NCBI GenBank assembly: GCA_037440385.1
Contig: JBBIUI010000049.1
Span: 1-17,482 of the forward strand
From: CG2-30-68-42 sp037440385
Lineage (GTDB): Bacteria > Pseudomonadota > Gammaproteobacteria > Burkholderiales > Rhodocyclaceae
Direction of reading: 5' to 3'
Length of the DNA: 17,482 nt
Shown: piece by piece, positions 1-9,652 of the stretch
Layout of the letters: every line of letters starts with the position of its first letter
Position numbering within the stretch: position 1 is the stretch's first letter
The notes under the pieces: generated by a model
Seen by the model: only the letters and a program-made list of their open reading frames with translations
Told to the model about the DNA's origin: nothing
Databases searched by the model: none
Made by a program: the position numbers and the translations under genes

Positions 1-530
1 ATTTCGCGCTTCGAGCGGCTCATCGCCGCCGCGATCGCCCGTCGCATCGCCGCCTGGCGATCCGCCGTCGGCTGCGGGGCGCTCGCTCGCGCGGCCGCCG
101 CGCGTTCCACGTCCGCGAGCGCCAGCGCACCGCCGGGGCCGGTTCCGCGGAGTGCGGCGACATCCACGCCGGCTTCCTCGGCGCGCTTGCGCGCGGCAGG
201 CGAGATTCTCCGGCGCTCGCCCGCCGTCGCGCCTGCCGCCGGCGCAACCGGCGGCGACGCCGCTTCGGCCGACGGCGCGCCGCCCGCACGCTCGCCGGGC
301 GCGAGCAGCAACGCCATCGTCGTTCCCACCGCGATGGTCTCGCCGGGCCGCGTCAGCAGCTCATGCACCGTGCCTTCGTCCCAGGACTCGACTTCCACCG
401 CGGCCTTGGACGTGTCGACGATCGCGAGCACGTCGCCCTTGCGTACCGGCTGGCCGGGCGCGACCCTCCATTCGAGCAGCTTCGCCTCGTCCATGTCCGC
501 GCCCAGCGAGGGCAGCTTGAATTCGATCAT
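1..530 (-). CDS. 2-oxoacid dehydrogenase E2 (dihydrolipoamide acyltransferase), N-terminal part
   Basis: This is the E2 core subunit, which carries the acyl group on lipoyl-lysine and passes it to CoA. The first 176 codons are visible and the gene runs off the left edge, so most of the C-terminal catalytic domain is missing. Residues 1-75 form a lipoyl domain beginning MIEFKLPSLG, with the lipoylated Lys42 in DTSKAAVEVE. An Ala/Pro-rich linker follows. An E3/E1-binding domain lies at about 107-143 (RRISPAARKRAEEAG, then GTGPGG), and the start of the acyltransferase domain (MRRAIAAAMSRSK) is at the edge. The start ATG overlaps the E1-beta stop as ATGA, so it is the last visible gene of a coupled operon. 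The single lipoyl domain and its sequence are closest in feel to acetoin-type (AcoC) and betaproteobacterial PDH-like E2s. The acyl substrate cannot be fixed from this fragment. Confidence 0.93.
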   Translation of the reverse strand, partial: MIEFKLPSLGADMDEAKLLEWRVAPGQPVRKGDVLAIVDTSKAAVEVESWDEGTVHELLTRPGETIAVGTTMALLLAPGERAGGAPSAEAASPPVAPAAGATAGERRRISPAARKRAEEAGVDVAALRGTGPGGALALADVERAAAARASAPQPTADRQAAMRRAIAAAMSRSKRE

Positions 531-1516
531 GCCGATGTCCCCATCAGTTGCATCACGGCGCCGACGATCTGCGGCACCTGCGGCAGCGCGGCCTCTTCGA
601 GATGCCTGGCGTAGGGGATGGGCACCTCCGCACTGCACACGCGTGCCACCGGCGCATCGAGATCGTAGAACGCATGTTCCATGATGCGGGCGGCGAGCTC
701 CGCGGACAGGCTTCCGCTCTTCCAGCCCTCGTCGATCACCACGGCGCGGTGCGTCTTGCGCACCGAGGCGAGGAAGGTCTCCGCATCGAGCGGGCGCAGC
801 ACGCGCAGGTCGATGACCTCGGCGGAGATGCCCCGCGAGGCGAGTGCGTCGGCGGCCTCGAGCGCCTTCGGCAGCGATCCGCCCCAGGCGATCAGGCTGA
901 CGTCGCCGCCTGCCCGCCTGACGCTGGCGTGCTCGATGTCCTCGCGCGGCGCCGCGGGCAGCTCGCCTTTCGTGTTGTAGAGCTGCGCGTGCTCGAAGAG
1001 AACGACCGGGTCGGGGTCCTCGATCGCCGGCCACAGCATGCCGCGTGCATCCTCGACGGTGGCCGGGGCGAGGACCCGGATGCCGGGAACGTGGGCGTAC
1101 CAGCCCTCGAGGCTGTGCGAGTGCTGGGCGGCGAGCTGGCGACCCGCGCCGGTGGCCATGCGGATGACCAGCGGCACGCCGAACTGGCCGCCCGACATGT
1201 GCCGCAGCGTCGCTGCGGTATTGACGATCTGGTCGAGCGCCAGCAGGCTGAAATTCACGGTCATGACCTCGACGATCGGACGCATGCCCCCGAGCGCGGC
1301 GCCGATGCCCGCGCCGACGAAGGCCAGTTCCGACAGCGGCGTGTCGCGCACGCGCTCGGGGCCGAACTGCTCCAGCAGTCCCTTGCTGACGGCATAGGTG
1401 CCGCCATAGCGACCGACATCCTCGCCCATCAGGAACACGCGCGGATCGCGCTCCAGCGCTTCGCGGATCGCCTCGCGCATCGCGTCGCGGTAGCTGATTT
1501 CGCGCATCGCGTTCAT
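527..1516 (-). CDS. pdhB: Pyruvate/2-oxoacid dehydrogenase E1 component, beta subunit
   Basis: This is the beta half of the alpha2beta2 thiamine-diphosphate E1 that decarboxylates the 2-oxoacid and acylates E2. It is 329 aa, the usual family length (about 325-340). It has the family opening (ISYRDAMREAI), GEDVGRYGG at 31-39, the PLSELAF segment around Glu63 where the ThDP-activating glutamate sits, and AAQHSHSLEGW at 129-139. The C-terminal transketolase-like half contains IDLRVLRPLD. I chose the ATG at 1516 because it overlaps the E1-alpha TGA as ATGA; an in-frame Met three codons later is the alternative. Its own stop overlaps the E2 start in the same way. The RQLAAQHSHS segment resembles two-subunit pyruvate dehydrogenases, but acetoin dehydrogenase beta subunits are close relatives and cannot be excluded. 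Confidence 0.93.
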   Translation of the reverse strand: MNAMREISYRDAMREAIREALERDPRVFLMGEDVGRYGGTYAVSKGLLEQFGPERVRDTPLSELAFVGAGIGAALGGMRPIVEVMTVNFSLLALDQIVNTAATLRHMSGGQFGVPLVIRMATGAGRQLAAQHSHSLEGWYAHVPGIRVLAPATVEDARGMLWPAIEDPDPVVLFEHAQLYNTKGELPAAPREDIEHASVRRAGGDVSLIAWGGSLPKALEAADALASRGISAEVIDLRVLRPLDAETFLASVRKTHRAVVIDEGWKSGSLSAELAARIMEHAFYDLDAPVARVCSAEVPIPYARHLEEAALPQVPQIVGAVMQLMGTSA

Positions 1517-2501
1517 CGTCTCGCGCACACGTCGAGCAGCAGGTCCGCGACCGGCTCCGGGGTGCCGGCCTCCGCGAACTCGACCGCCCGGCGCACTTCC
1601 TCCATCGCCTGCCGGTCGATTTCGGCGAACTGCTCCTCGGTCAGCATCCCCTGGGCCTTGAGCCGCGCCGAGAACGTGTGGATCGGGCCGCGCGCCTTCC
1701 ACCGCTGCACCTCGGCCTTGTCGCGGTACAGCTCGGGATCGAACATCGAGTGCGCCCGGAAGCGGTAGGTCTGGAACTCGACGAACACCGGGCCGGCGCC
1801 CTCGCGCACCTTCGCCACGGCGCGTTTCGCGGCCTCGTGTGCGGCCACCACGTCCATTCCGTCGGCGCGCATCGCAGGCATGCCGAAAGCGGCCGCCTTC
1901 ACGCACAGATCGGTCTGCGACTCGGAACGCGCGAGCGCCGTTCCCATCGCATACAGGTTGTTCTCGCAGAAAAACGCCACCGGAAGCTTCCACAGCGCGG
2001 CGAGGTTCATCGACTCGTGGAACGCGCCTTCGGCGATCGCGCCCTCGCCGAAGAAACATGCGGTGACGCGCCCTTCGCCGAGCATCCTGCTCGCGAGCGC
2101 GAGACCCACCGCCAGCGGCAGCCCGGCGCCGACGATCGCATGGCCGCCGAAGAAGCGGGTGCTCGCATCGAACAGGTGCATCGAGCCGCCGCGCCCGCGC
2201 GAGCAGCCCTCGCGCCTGCCGTACATCTCGGCCAGGATCGCATTCATCGACACGCCGCGCAGCAGCGCATGGCCGTGCTCGCGGTAGGTCGCGACGACGC
2301 TATCCTCGGGCGCGAGCGCGCGCATCGCGCCGGCGGCCACCGCCTCCTCGCCGATGTACAGGTGCAGGAAGCCGCGGATCTTCATCTCGCCGTAAAGCTG
2401 TGCGCAGCGCTCCTCGAGACGACGGATGCGCAGCATGTCGGCGAGCAGCCCGAGCGCGAACTCGCGCGCATAGGGCACCGGTCCCGAGGGCGGCGCGGCG
2501 A

Positions 2502-2505
<4 letters not shown>
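1513..2505 (-). CDS. pdhA: Pyruvate/2-oxoacid dehydrogenase E1 component, alpha subunit
   Basis: This is the ThDP-binding alpha half of the E1 decarboxylase, 330 aa, full length for the family. The ThDP/Mg motif is visible as GEG at 153-155 and ENN at 181-183. Other family landmarks are FLHLYIGEEAV at 46-56, YREHGH at 74-79, and the loop RFRAHSMFDPELYRDK at 248-263 with active-site His252 next to Ser253. ENNLYAMGT is the form usual in pyruvate dehydrogenase alpha chains, which favours pyruvate as substrate; acetoin remains possible. The ATG at 2505 overlaps the stop of the upstream acyl-CoA synthetase (ATGA), with an AGG about 7 nt upstream inside that gene. Its TGA overlaps the E1-beta start. 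Equal stoichiometry with E1-beta by translational coupling is the natural reading. Confidence 0.94.
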
Positions 2506-4264
<1,759 letters not shown>

Positions 4265-4265
<1 letters not shown>

Positions 4266-4297
4266 GGCCGGGCCCGGCCGGACGCTCGATGTCCGGC
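4265..4297 (-). promoter_or_regulatory. Overlapping hairpins covering the acsA start
   Basis: Read on the minus strand, a 7-bp stem (4291-4297 with 4277-4283, 7-nt loop) is followed by a perfect 16-bp palindrome (4265-4280) whose last base is the first base of the GTG start codon. The two share 4277-4280, so both cannot form fully at once. The arrangement would hide the initiation region or switch between two folds. That it regulates translation is inference; GC-rich palindromes also arise by chance at this base composition. Confidence 0.35.
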
Positions 4298-4309
4298 GGG
4301 GACGATGTC

Positions 4310-4315
4310 ATTATC
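4310..4315 (-). promoter_or_regulatory. Possible -10 element for acsA
   Basis: The minus strand reads GATAAT here, five of six matches to the sigma70 -10 consensus, 44 nt before the GTG start and downstream of the probable terminator at 4361-4387. No good -35 lies 15-19 bp upstream, so this is a weak call. Position is the main support: it would give a short leader holding the hairpins at 4265-4297. Confidence 0.2.
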
Positions 4316-4360
4316 GGATCCGCGCGCCCCGCTTCTTTGATCGAACGCAAAATCCGTCCG

Positions 4361-4387
4361 AAAAGTCGCGGGCAGGCAACGCCCGCG
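4361..4387 (-). terminator. Probable intrinsic terminator between hss and acsA
   Basis: On the minus strand CGCGGGC and GCCCGCG (4381-4387 with 4367-4373) form a 7-bp all-GC stem with a 7-nt loop, followed by ACTTTT (4361-4366). It lies about 170 nt after the hss stop and before acsA, so it would separate the two transcription units. The U-tract is short, so termination may be partial. Confidence 0.5.
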
Positions 4388-4556
4388 GGCACACGCACCG
4401 GGTCGATTCCAGGCGAGGTTCGGGTCCGAGCGCCCGCTGTCGCGCACAGCGCGGCGGCGAGCGGCCGCGGCGTTCCGGCCGATCGGGATTCCCGCAGGTC
4501 CGGCCGGGTTGCGCCGTCACGGCCCGCGGTCAGGATGCCCGATGCGATTTCCGGGT

Positions 4557-5978
4557 TCAGCTCACGCGGAAATTCTTGAACTGCCACGGGTCGGTGGCAT
4601 CGACGTCTTCCGGGAACAGGCGGCCGCGCCCGGCAAGCGGCGTCCAGTCGCTGTAGACCCCCCCCAGCGTCCCGAGGTAGGGCCGGGCGATCTCGAGGAC
4701 GAACGCGTGATCGATCTCTTCGGGCTCGACGACGCCTCGTCGCGGGTTGCGTAGCGCCCAGACGATCCCGGCCATCAGCGGCGCGGTGACCTGCAGGCTG
4801 GTCGCACTGTTGTGCGCGGCGAGCCTGCGCGCCTCTTCGACGGTCAGGCGCGAGCCGTACCAGTACGCTCCCCGCGCGTGGCCCATCAGCAGCACGCCGA
4901 GCTCGTCCATTCCGGACACGAGCTCGTCCTTGACGACGCGTTTCTTCTCCGGCGCCGCCCAGTTGCGCTCGGCCAGCTCGCGAACCGACAGCACCGTGTC
5001 GTCGCACGGATGGTAGGCGTAGAGCACGGTCGGCCGGTAATCGGGCCGCCCGGATTCGCCCAGCGTCAGGTAATCGGCGATCGAGATCGACTCGCTGTGC
5101 GTGATCAGCAAGCCATGCTGCGGGCCGGCCAGCGGCGTCCAGGTGCGCACGAGCGTGCTCCCGCCGGGCCGATCGAGATAGATCGCAGCGGCGCTGCCCG
5201 ATTCGTGCCGGTGCCCGTCCGCGGGGAAGTGCCGCTCGTGGCTGCCCCAGCCCAGTTCCGCCGGCTGGCAGGACTCGCCGACGAACCCATCGACCGACCA
5301 GGTATTGACGAATTCGCCAGGCGCCTTGCGCGGCCGCGCGATCTGCGTGTCGCGTTCGGCGACGTGGATCACCTTGACGCCGAGCCGGTGCGCGAGCCGC
5401 GCCCAGTCCTCCCGCGTGGCCGGAGCGTCGAGGCTCGATCCGGTATCGGCCGCGAGGTCGAGCAGGGCCTGCTTGAGCAGATGCGACACGAGGCCGGGGT
5501 TGGCGCCGTGGGTGAGGATGGCCGTCGGTGCGTCGCCGGCGCAATCGCGCCGAAGCGCGAGCGCCTCCTCGCGCAGCGCATGGTTGGTGCGCTGCCGCGC
5601 TCTCACGCTCGCATCGGTGTAGCCGCCCGCCCAGGGCTCCGTGCAGGTGTCGATGTACAGCGCGCCGCGCTGCCGGCACAGCGCGATCAGCGCCGCGCTC
5701 GATACGTCGGTGGAAACGTTGATCAGGAAATCGCCCGGCGCGAGCCGGGGTTCGAGCAGCTCGCGATGGTTCGCCGCCGTCAGCGGCGTGTCGAGGAATT
5801 CAACCCCATATTCGGCCGCCAGCGCGCGGCCATTCTCGTCGCCCGTGACGATGACGACCTGCGCGGGCTTCACGTCGATATGCCGAAACAACAGCGGCAG
5901 CACGCCCTGGCCGATCGAGCCGAAGCCGACCATCACCATCCTGCCGCCGAAGGACTGGTATCTGGGGAACCTTCTCAT
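4557..5978 (-). CDS. hss: Homospermidine synthase
   Basis: This is an NAD-dependent enzyme that joins aminobutyl groups from putrescine (or spermidine) to make sym-homospermidine, a polyamine used in place of spermidine by some proteobacteria. It is 473 aa, matching bacterial Hss (about 477). The N-terminal Rossmann fold shows GFGSIGQG (18-25). Family segments follow: INVSTDVSS (86-94), YIDTCTEPWAGGYTD (108-122), THGANPGLVSHLLKQ (156-170) and FVNTWSVDGF (223-232). Trp227 aligns by eye with the substrate-stacking Trp229 I recall from the Blastochloris viridis enzyme. The ATG at 5978 is chosen because the conserved protein begins just after it; the ribosome site is weak (AGG about 5 nt upstream). 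The gene lies 112 bp downstream of a cation transporter on the same strand. An own promoter is likely. Confidence 0.93.
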   Translation of the reverse strand: MRRFPRYQSFGGRMVMVGFGSIGQGVLPLLFRHIDVKPAQVVIVTGDENGRALAAEYGVEFLDTPLTAANHRELLEPRLAPGDFLINVSTDVSSAALIALCRQRGALYIDTCTEPWAGGYTDASVRARQRTNHALREEALALRRDCAGDAPTAILTHGANPGLVSHLLKQALLDLAADTGSSLDAPATREDWARLAHRLGVKVIHVAERDTQIARPRKAPGEFVNTWSVDGFVGESCQPAELGWGSHERHFPADGHRHESGSAAAIYLDRPGGSTLVRTWTPLAGPQHGLLITHSESISIADYLTLGESGRPDYRPTVLYAYHPCDDTVLSVRELAERNWAAPEKKRVVKDELVSGMDELGVLLMGHARGAYWYGSRLTVEEARRLAAHNSATSLQVTAPLMAGIVWALRNPRRGVVEPEEIDHAFVLEIARPYLGTLGGVYSDWTPLAGRGRLFPEDVDATDPWQFKNFRVS

Positions 5979-5993
5979 TGCCTGTCATACACG

Positions 5994-6007
5994 GTTCGAT
6001 TTCGAAC
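5994..6007 (-). promoter_or_regulatory. Candidate operator in the hss leader
   Basis: A perfect inverted repeat, GTTCGA-TT-TCGAAC, lies between the proposed hss -10 and the hss start codon, roughly +5 to +18 of the predicted transcript. The arm length and spacing suit a dimeric helix-turn-helix repressor. No regulator is identified, so this is a structural observation only. Confidence 0.3.
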
Positions 6008-6018
6008 GAGATGGCCGA

Positions 6019-6048
6019 AGGATAAGCGAAGCGGCAGCGGGTGTGCAA
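6019..6048 (-). promoter_or_regulatory. Possible sigma70 promoter of hss
   Basis: On the minus strand TTGCAC (6043-6048) is followed 18 bp later by TATCCT (6019-6024), about 40 bp before the hss ATG. Both boxes are imperfect. The -35 region lies within an inverted repeat GTGTG-CAAT-CACAC (6041-6054), next to a tandem duplication of ACGATCCC (6053-6068). The position in the only gap between hss and the upstream transporter supports it. Confidence 0.3.
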
Positions 6049-6090
6049 TCACACGATCCCACGATCCCGCGCACCCACGGGCGGCGCCGA

Positions 6091-6993
6091 TCAGCGCCGG
6101 TCGAGTCCGACGTCATGCCAGGACACCGGGTCCTCGCGCGGTTCGATGTGGGTCATCACGTTGGAACGGGGCAGCGCCGCGCGCACATCGGCCTCGATGC
6201 GCTCGCAGATCTCGTGCGCCTTCGCCACGCTCCACGCGCCCGGCACGAGCACGTGCATCGACACGAAGGCCCGCCGGCCTGCGAGCCTCGTGCGCAGCGC
6301 ATGAAACGCGATGCCCTGGGCATGGTAGCTCCGAAGCACCGCGGCCAGCGCGCGCTGGCCTTCCTGCGGCAATCCGACGTCCATCAGGCCCGCGCCCGAG
6401 CGGCGCAGCAGATCGAGCCCCGTCCATACGATGTTCGCCGCGACCACCAGCGCGATCGCCGGATCGAGCCGGTTCCAGCCGCTCACGGTCACCGCGCCGA
6501 GAGCGACCAGCACTCCCGCAGACGTCCATACATCCGTCATCAGATGCCGGGCGTCGGCTTCGAGCGTGATCGAGCCATGCAGCCGTCCGGCGGCGAGCAG
6601 GGTGCGCGCAACCGCGAAGTTGATCGCCGATGCCGCGACGGACACGGCGAGGCCGGCGCCGAAGCGCTCGATCGGCTGCGGATGGAAGAACCGGTCGATC
6701 GCGGCCGCCGCGATGGCTGCCGCGGCCACCAGGATCAGCACCCCCTCGAACGCGCTGGCGAAGTATTCCGCCTTGGAGTGGCCGAATGGGTGCTCCTCGT
6801 CGGCCGGGCGCTCCGCGATCGCGAGCATCGCCAGCGCCATGATCGCCGCGGCGAGATTGACCGCCGACTCGAGCGCATCGGACAGCATGCCCACCGATCC
6901 GGTCAGCCACCACGCGAGCGTCTTCAGCGCGATCGTCGCAATCGCCGCCGCGATCGACAGCCAGGCGTATCGTTGCAGCGAATCCGCGCTCAT
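6091..6993 (-). CDS. Cation diffusion facilitator (CDF) metal transporter
   Basis: This is an inner-membrane proton/divalent-metal antiporter that exports ions such as Zn, Fe, Mn or Co; the metal cannot be assigned. It is 300 aa, the normal CDF length. Hydrophobic helices run through about residue 185, with charged loops between. GSVGMLSDALESAVN (32-46) is the TM2 metal region and HPFGHSKAEYFAS (68-80) is the diagnostic CDF loop. TM5 carries H150xxxD154. A cytoplasmic metallochaperone-like domain fills about 205-285 (AFVSMHVLVPG, VMTHIEP). In TM2 the second acidic position of the usual DxxxD is Ser43 after Asp39, a pattern I associate with the SDALES subfamily. The ATG at 6993 gives the expected length; upstream in-frame codons have no protein character. 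It is transcribed toward hss and divergently from thrB. Confidence 0.92.
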   Translation of the reverse strand: MSADSLQRYAWLSIAAAIATIALKTLAWWLTGSVGMLSDALESAVNLAAAIMALAMLAIAERPADEEHPFGHSKAEYFASAFEGVLILVAAAAIAAAAIDRFFHPQPIERFGAGLAVSVAASAINFAVARTLLAAGRLHGSITLEADARHLMTDVWTSAGVLVALGAVTVSGWNRLDPAIALVVAANIVWTGLDLLRRSGAGLMDVGLPQEGQRALAAVLRSYHAQGIAFHALRTRLAGRRAFVSMHVLVPGAWSVAKAHEICERIEADVRAALPRSNVMTHIEPREDPVSWHDVGLDRR

Positions 6994-7293
6994 GCCCAAT
7001 GACCCGATCGAACCGTAGCGGCACGCAGGACGACATCCGGCTGCACGGCTCGTCTCGCCCCACTCGGGCCAGGCCGCCCCGTCGCCTCTCGTTGCGTGCT
7101 CCGTGCCTGCGCGTTGAAAAAACGTTACCGGATCCGTGGAACCGGGTCCCCGCCCCCGCAGCGGAATCTGCGCGATCATAATCATTGCATCCCGCAAACG
7201 GTAGTGGCGCGCCGCGCCGGATCCGGCCGGGGCATCGAAAAAGTCCGCAGCCATGTTCCTCGCAACCCGCCTTCCTGCCGGGGGCCGCCCCTG
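6994..7293. other. Divergent intergenic region between the CDF gene and thrB
   Basis: This 300-bp stretch has no convincing gene. It must carry promoters for both flanking genes. CATAAT (7177-7182, plus) and TATGAT (7175-7180, minus) are -10-like but lack matched -35 boxes. Two copies of CCGGATCCG lie at 7128-7136 and 7217-7225; the second sits in a 12-bp palindrome, GCCGGATCCGGC (7216-7227). A run of six A residues at 7117-7122 is the most AT-rich point. Confidence 0.5.
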
Positions 7294-8241
7294 ATGGCGG
7301 TCTTCACGCCCGTGCGGACCGCCGAGCTCGCCGCCTTCCTCGGCCGCTACGCGATCGGTACGCCGCTCGCGCTGGAAGGGATCGCGACCGGTATCGAGAA
7401 CACCAACTACTTCCTCACGACGACGCACGGCCGCTACGTGCTGACGCTGTTCGAGAGGCTCGGCCGGCGCGAACTGGCGTTCTACGTCGGCCTGATGGCG
7501 CACCTCTCGCGACGTGCCATTCCGTGCCCCGCGCCGGTCGCGCGGCGCGATGGCGGGTACCTCGGAACGCTGCATGGCAAACCGGCGCTGATCGTCAGCC
7601 GGTTATCCGGAGCCGCGCTGGAGGCGCCGGCAGTGGAGCACTGCGCGGCGCTCGGCAGCCTGCTCGCCGATCTGCATACGGCCGGCTCGTCCTACCCCGC
7701 AAGGCTCGACAATCCGCGCGGGCCGCGCTGGTGGCGCGAAGCCGCCGCGAGCGTGATGCCGTTTCTCGGCGCGCGCCAGCGGGCACGGATCGAGTCCGAG
7801 CTGCGTTTTCAATCGGCGTCTCGCGCGATGGCGGTCGCGCGCGGCGCGATCCACGCGGACCTGTTCCGCGACAACGTGCTGTTCGATGACGGAAGCATCA
7901 GCGGTGTAATCGATTTCTACTTCGCCGGAAACGACGTGCTGCTGTTCGATCTGGCCGTGTGCGCGAACGACTGGTGCCTCGCCGGCGATCTCGGACTCGA
8001 TCCCGCGAAAACCCGCGCGCTGCTTCGCGCCTACGACGCGAAGCGACCGCTGGGCGAGCCGGAGCACGCCGCGTGGCCCGTGCTGCTGCGTGCGGCGGCG
8101 CTGCGTTTCTGGCTCTCGCGCCTGTGCGACCTGCACCTTCCGCGCGCGGCCGAGCTGGTGCGCGTGAAGGATCCGGACCACTTCGGCGACCTGCTGCGCG
8201 CGCGCATCGCAGCCGGGGCGGATCTGCCGTGGCTGTCATGA
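7294..8241 (+). CDS. thrB: Homoserine kinase, APH-fold type II
   Basis: This enzyme phosphorylates L-homoserine with ATP, the step before threonine synthase in threonine biosynthesis; it acts in the cytoplasm. It is 315 aa, like the ThrB of pseudomonads and betaproteobacteria (about 316), which has an aminoglycoside-phosphotransferase fold unrelated to the GHMP-type ThrB of E. coli. Visible landmarks are GIENTNYFL (33-41), YVLTLFERL (48-56), the catalytic loop IHADLFRDNVLF (186-197) with Asp189 and Asn194, the metal-binding GVIDFYFAG with Asp207 (204-212), and FDLAVCANDWC (218-228). The ATG at 7294 matches the family start (MAVFTPV). A G-rich run at 7279-7284 is a poor ribosome site. No other threonine gene lies next to it; it stands alone or heads a unit with the methyltransferase 210 bp downstream. 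Confidence 0.95.
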   Translation: MAVFTPVRTAELAAFLGRYAIGTPLALEGIATGIENTNYFLTTTHGRYVLTLFERLGRRELAFYVGLMAHLSRRAIPCPAPVARRDGGYLGTLHGKPALIVSRLSGAALEAPAVEHCAALGSLLADLHTAGSSYPARLDNPRGPRWWREAAASVMPFLGARQRARIESELRFQSASRAMAVARGAIHADLFRDNVLFDDGSISGVIDFYFAGNDVLLFDLAVCANDWCLAGDLGLDPAKTRALLRAYDAKRPLGEPEHAAWPVLLRAAALRFWLSRLCDLHLPRAAELVRVKDPDHFGDLLRARIAAGADLPWLS

Positions 8242-8451
8242 CGGTACACCGGGAATTCGGAAAGCCGGTGCCCGATCGCGGTCGTTTTCGCCAGTGGATC
8301 CATCCGGGGAAACCGGCGAATCCGGCCCGTTCCATGACGCGTTCGTGCACCGGCGTAGGGTTGACACACCGGGCCGGCCCGCCGCCCGACGGCTCGCGGT
8401 AACATTCCTTCACCACAGCGGACAACCCCGCGGCGAAGCGGTTTGCGAGCC

Positions 8452-9225
8452 ATGCCTTCCTCGAACCGGCAACACTGGAACCCCGAACGGTACGCGGCGA
8501 ACGCCCGTTTCGTCTCCGATCTCGGCCTGCCGGTCGTCGAGCTGCTCGCGCCGCGACCGGGCGAACGCATCCTCGATCTGGGCTGCGGTGACGGCGCGCT
8601 GAGCGTCGCGCTGATCGAGCGCGGCTGCGAAGTGCTCGGTGTCGATTCGAGTCCGGAGATGGTCGCCGCGGCAAGGCGCCGCGGGGTGCGGGCGGAAGTG
8701 ATGGACGGGCAGTCGTTACGCTTCGACGAGCGATTCGATGCCGTGTTCTCCAATGCCGCCCTGCACTGGATGACCCGGCCCGCGCTCGTGCTTGACGGGG
8801 TGTGGGGAGCCCTGCGGCCCGGCGGGCGCTTCGCCGGCGAGTTCGGCGGGCAGGGAAACGTGCGCACCATCGTCGCCGCCATCGAGGCCGCGCTGTCCGC
8901 GAGGGGGCTCGCCGTGGCGAGCCCCTGGTTCTTTCCGGACGAAGCGCAATTCCGGGAGCTGCTCGAGGCCAGCCGGTTCACCGTCACCAGCCTCGCGCTG
9001 TTTGCGCGCCCGACCCGGTTGCCGGGCGACGTGCGCGGCTGGCTCGAGACCTTCGCCCAGCCCTACACCTGCACGCTGCCGGCGGCCGACAGGGCGAGCT
9101 TCGTCGCCGAACTCGTCGAGACCTTGCGCCCGGCGCTGTGTGATGCGCAGGGCCTGTGGACCGCAGACTATGTCCGCCTGAGGTTCTCTGCGACGAAGTC
9201 GTGCGGCACGAGGAGTGACCCGTGA
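8452..9225 (+). CDS. Class I SAM-dependent methyltransferase, substrate unknown
   Basis: This 257-aa cytoplasmic protein has the Rossmann-like methyltransferase type 11/25 fold. Motif I is ILDLGCGDGALS (40-51), the ribose-binding acid is Asp65 in VLGVDSSPEM, and motif IV appears as FDAVFSNAALHWM (95-107). GALRPGGRF (119-127) is the usual post-motif turn. The NAALHW element and overall length recall trans-aconitate methyltransferase and BioC-like enzymes, but these similarities do not fix a substrate. The N-terminal HWNPERYAANARF is typical of the Tam-like group. An in-frame TTG three codons upstream (8443) is an alternative start; the ATG is preferred. The preceding 210 bp (8242-8451) shows no gene; TTGACA at 8361-8366 lacks a spaced -10. 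Confidence 0.88.
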   Translation: MPSSNRQHWNPERYAANARFVSDLGLPVVELLAPRPGERILDLGCGDGALSVALIERGCEVLGVDSSPEMVAAARRRGVRAEVMDGQSLRFDERFDAVFSNAALHWMTRPALVLDGVWGALRPGGRFAGEFGGQGNVRTIVAAIEAALSARGLAVASPWFFPDEAQFRELLEASRFTVTSLALFARPTRLPGDVRGWLETFAQPYTCTLPAADRASFVAELVETLRPALCDAQGLWTADYVRLRFSATKSCGTRSDP

Positions 9226-9652
9226 AAGGATGCGGGATCGGCGCTGCGGCAAGTCGTTGCGCAACGGCCCTCGACCGGGCGAGCGATCCTCGCCGCATGA
9301 CGCGATGACGCGCGAGCCGTTCCGGTTCGCCCCGTATCCGAACCTGTGGCGCCGGCACGGGCGGCCGCAGACCGGGGCCTCGCCATCCGCAGCGCCTTTT
9401 CCGACGAGAGCACCCAGCGCAGATACGGGGAGGTGGAAGGCTTCGCACGCGTGGCGTGCGGCGCAACCCATCCCCGGCGCACCGGCGAGCTCGGCATCGT
9501 GACGCCCGGGAGGAAGAGCGTCGGCAAGGGCAGGGAGCGCATCGAAGTGTATGCCGCGCCGGCCGGCCCTGCTGCCTGACGGGCCGTCGGCACACTCGCC
9601 GTCCTCGGGCGCAGGCCGGCGGCGGGACGATCGATGCAAGTCTGGCCGCCGC
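9226..9652. other. Gap of 427 bp without a recognisable gene
   Basis: The stretch lies between the methyltransferase and the nuclease stop. Two overlapping plus-strand frames of 95 and 77 codons (9215-9502 and 9346-9579) and a minus-strand frame are open, but none has a clear ribosome site, family motif or composition that sets it apart from chance at this GC. A 6-bp stem at 9564-9569/9581-9586 has no U-tract. A decayed gene cannot be excluded. Confidence 0.5.

Larger units (their letters stand above)
4266..4556. other. Non-coding spacer between hss and acsA
   Basis: This 291-bp stretch holds no convincing gene on either strand. It contains the terminator-like hairpin at 4361-4387, the GATAAT hexamer at 4310-4315, a CGGATCCG octamer at 4315-4322 and the hairpins next to the acsA start. 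Short open frames here have no recognisable protein character. Confidence 0.7.

Noticed and set aside
8361..8366. A perfect TTGACA as -35 for the methyltransferase gene
   Set aside because: No -10-like hexamer is present 15-19 bp downstream; the nearest, TAACAT at 8400-8405, is 33 bp away.
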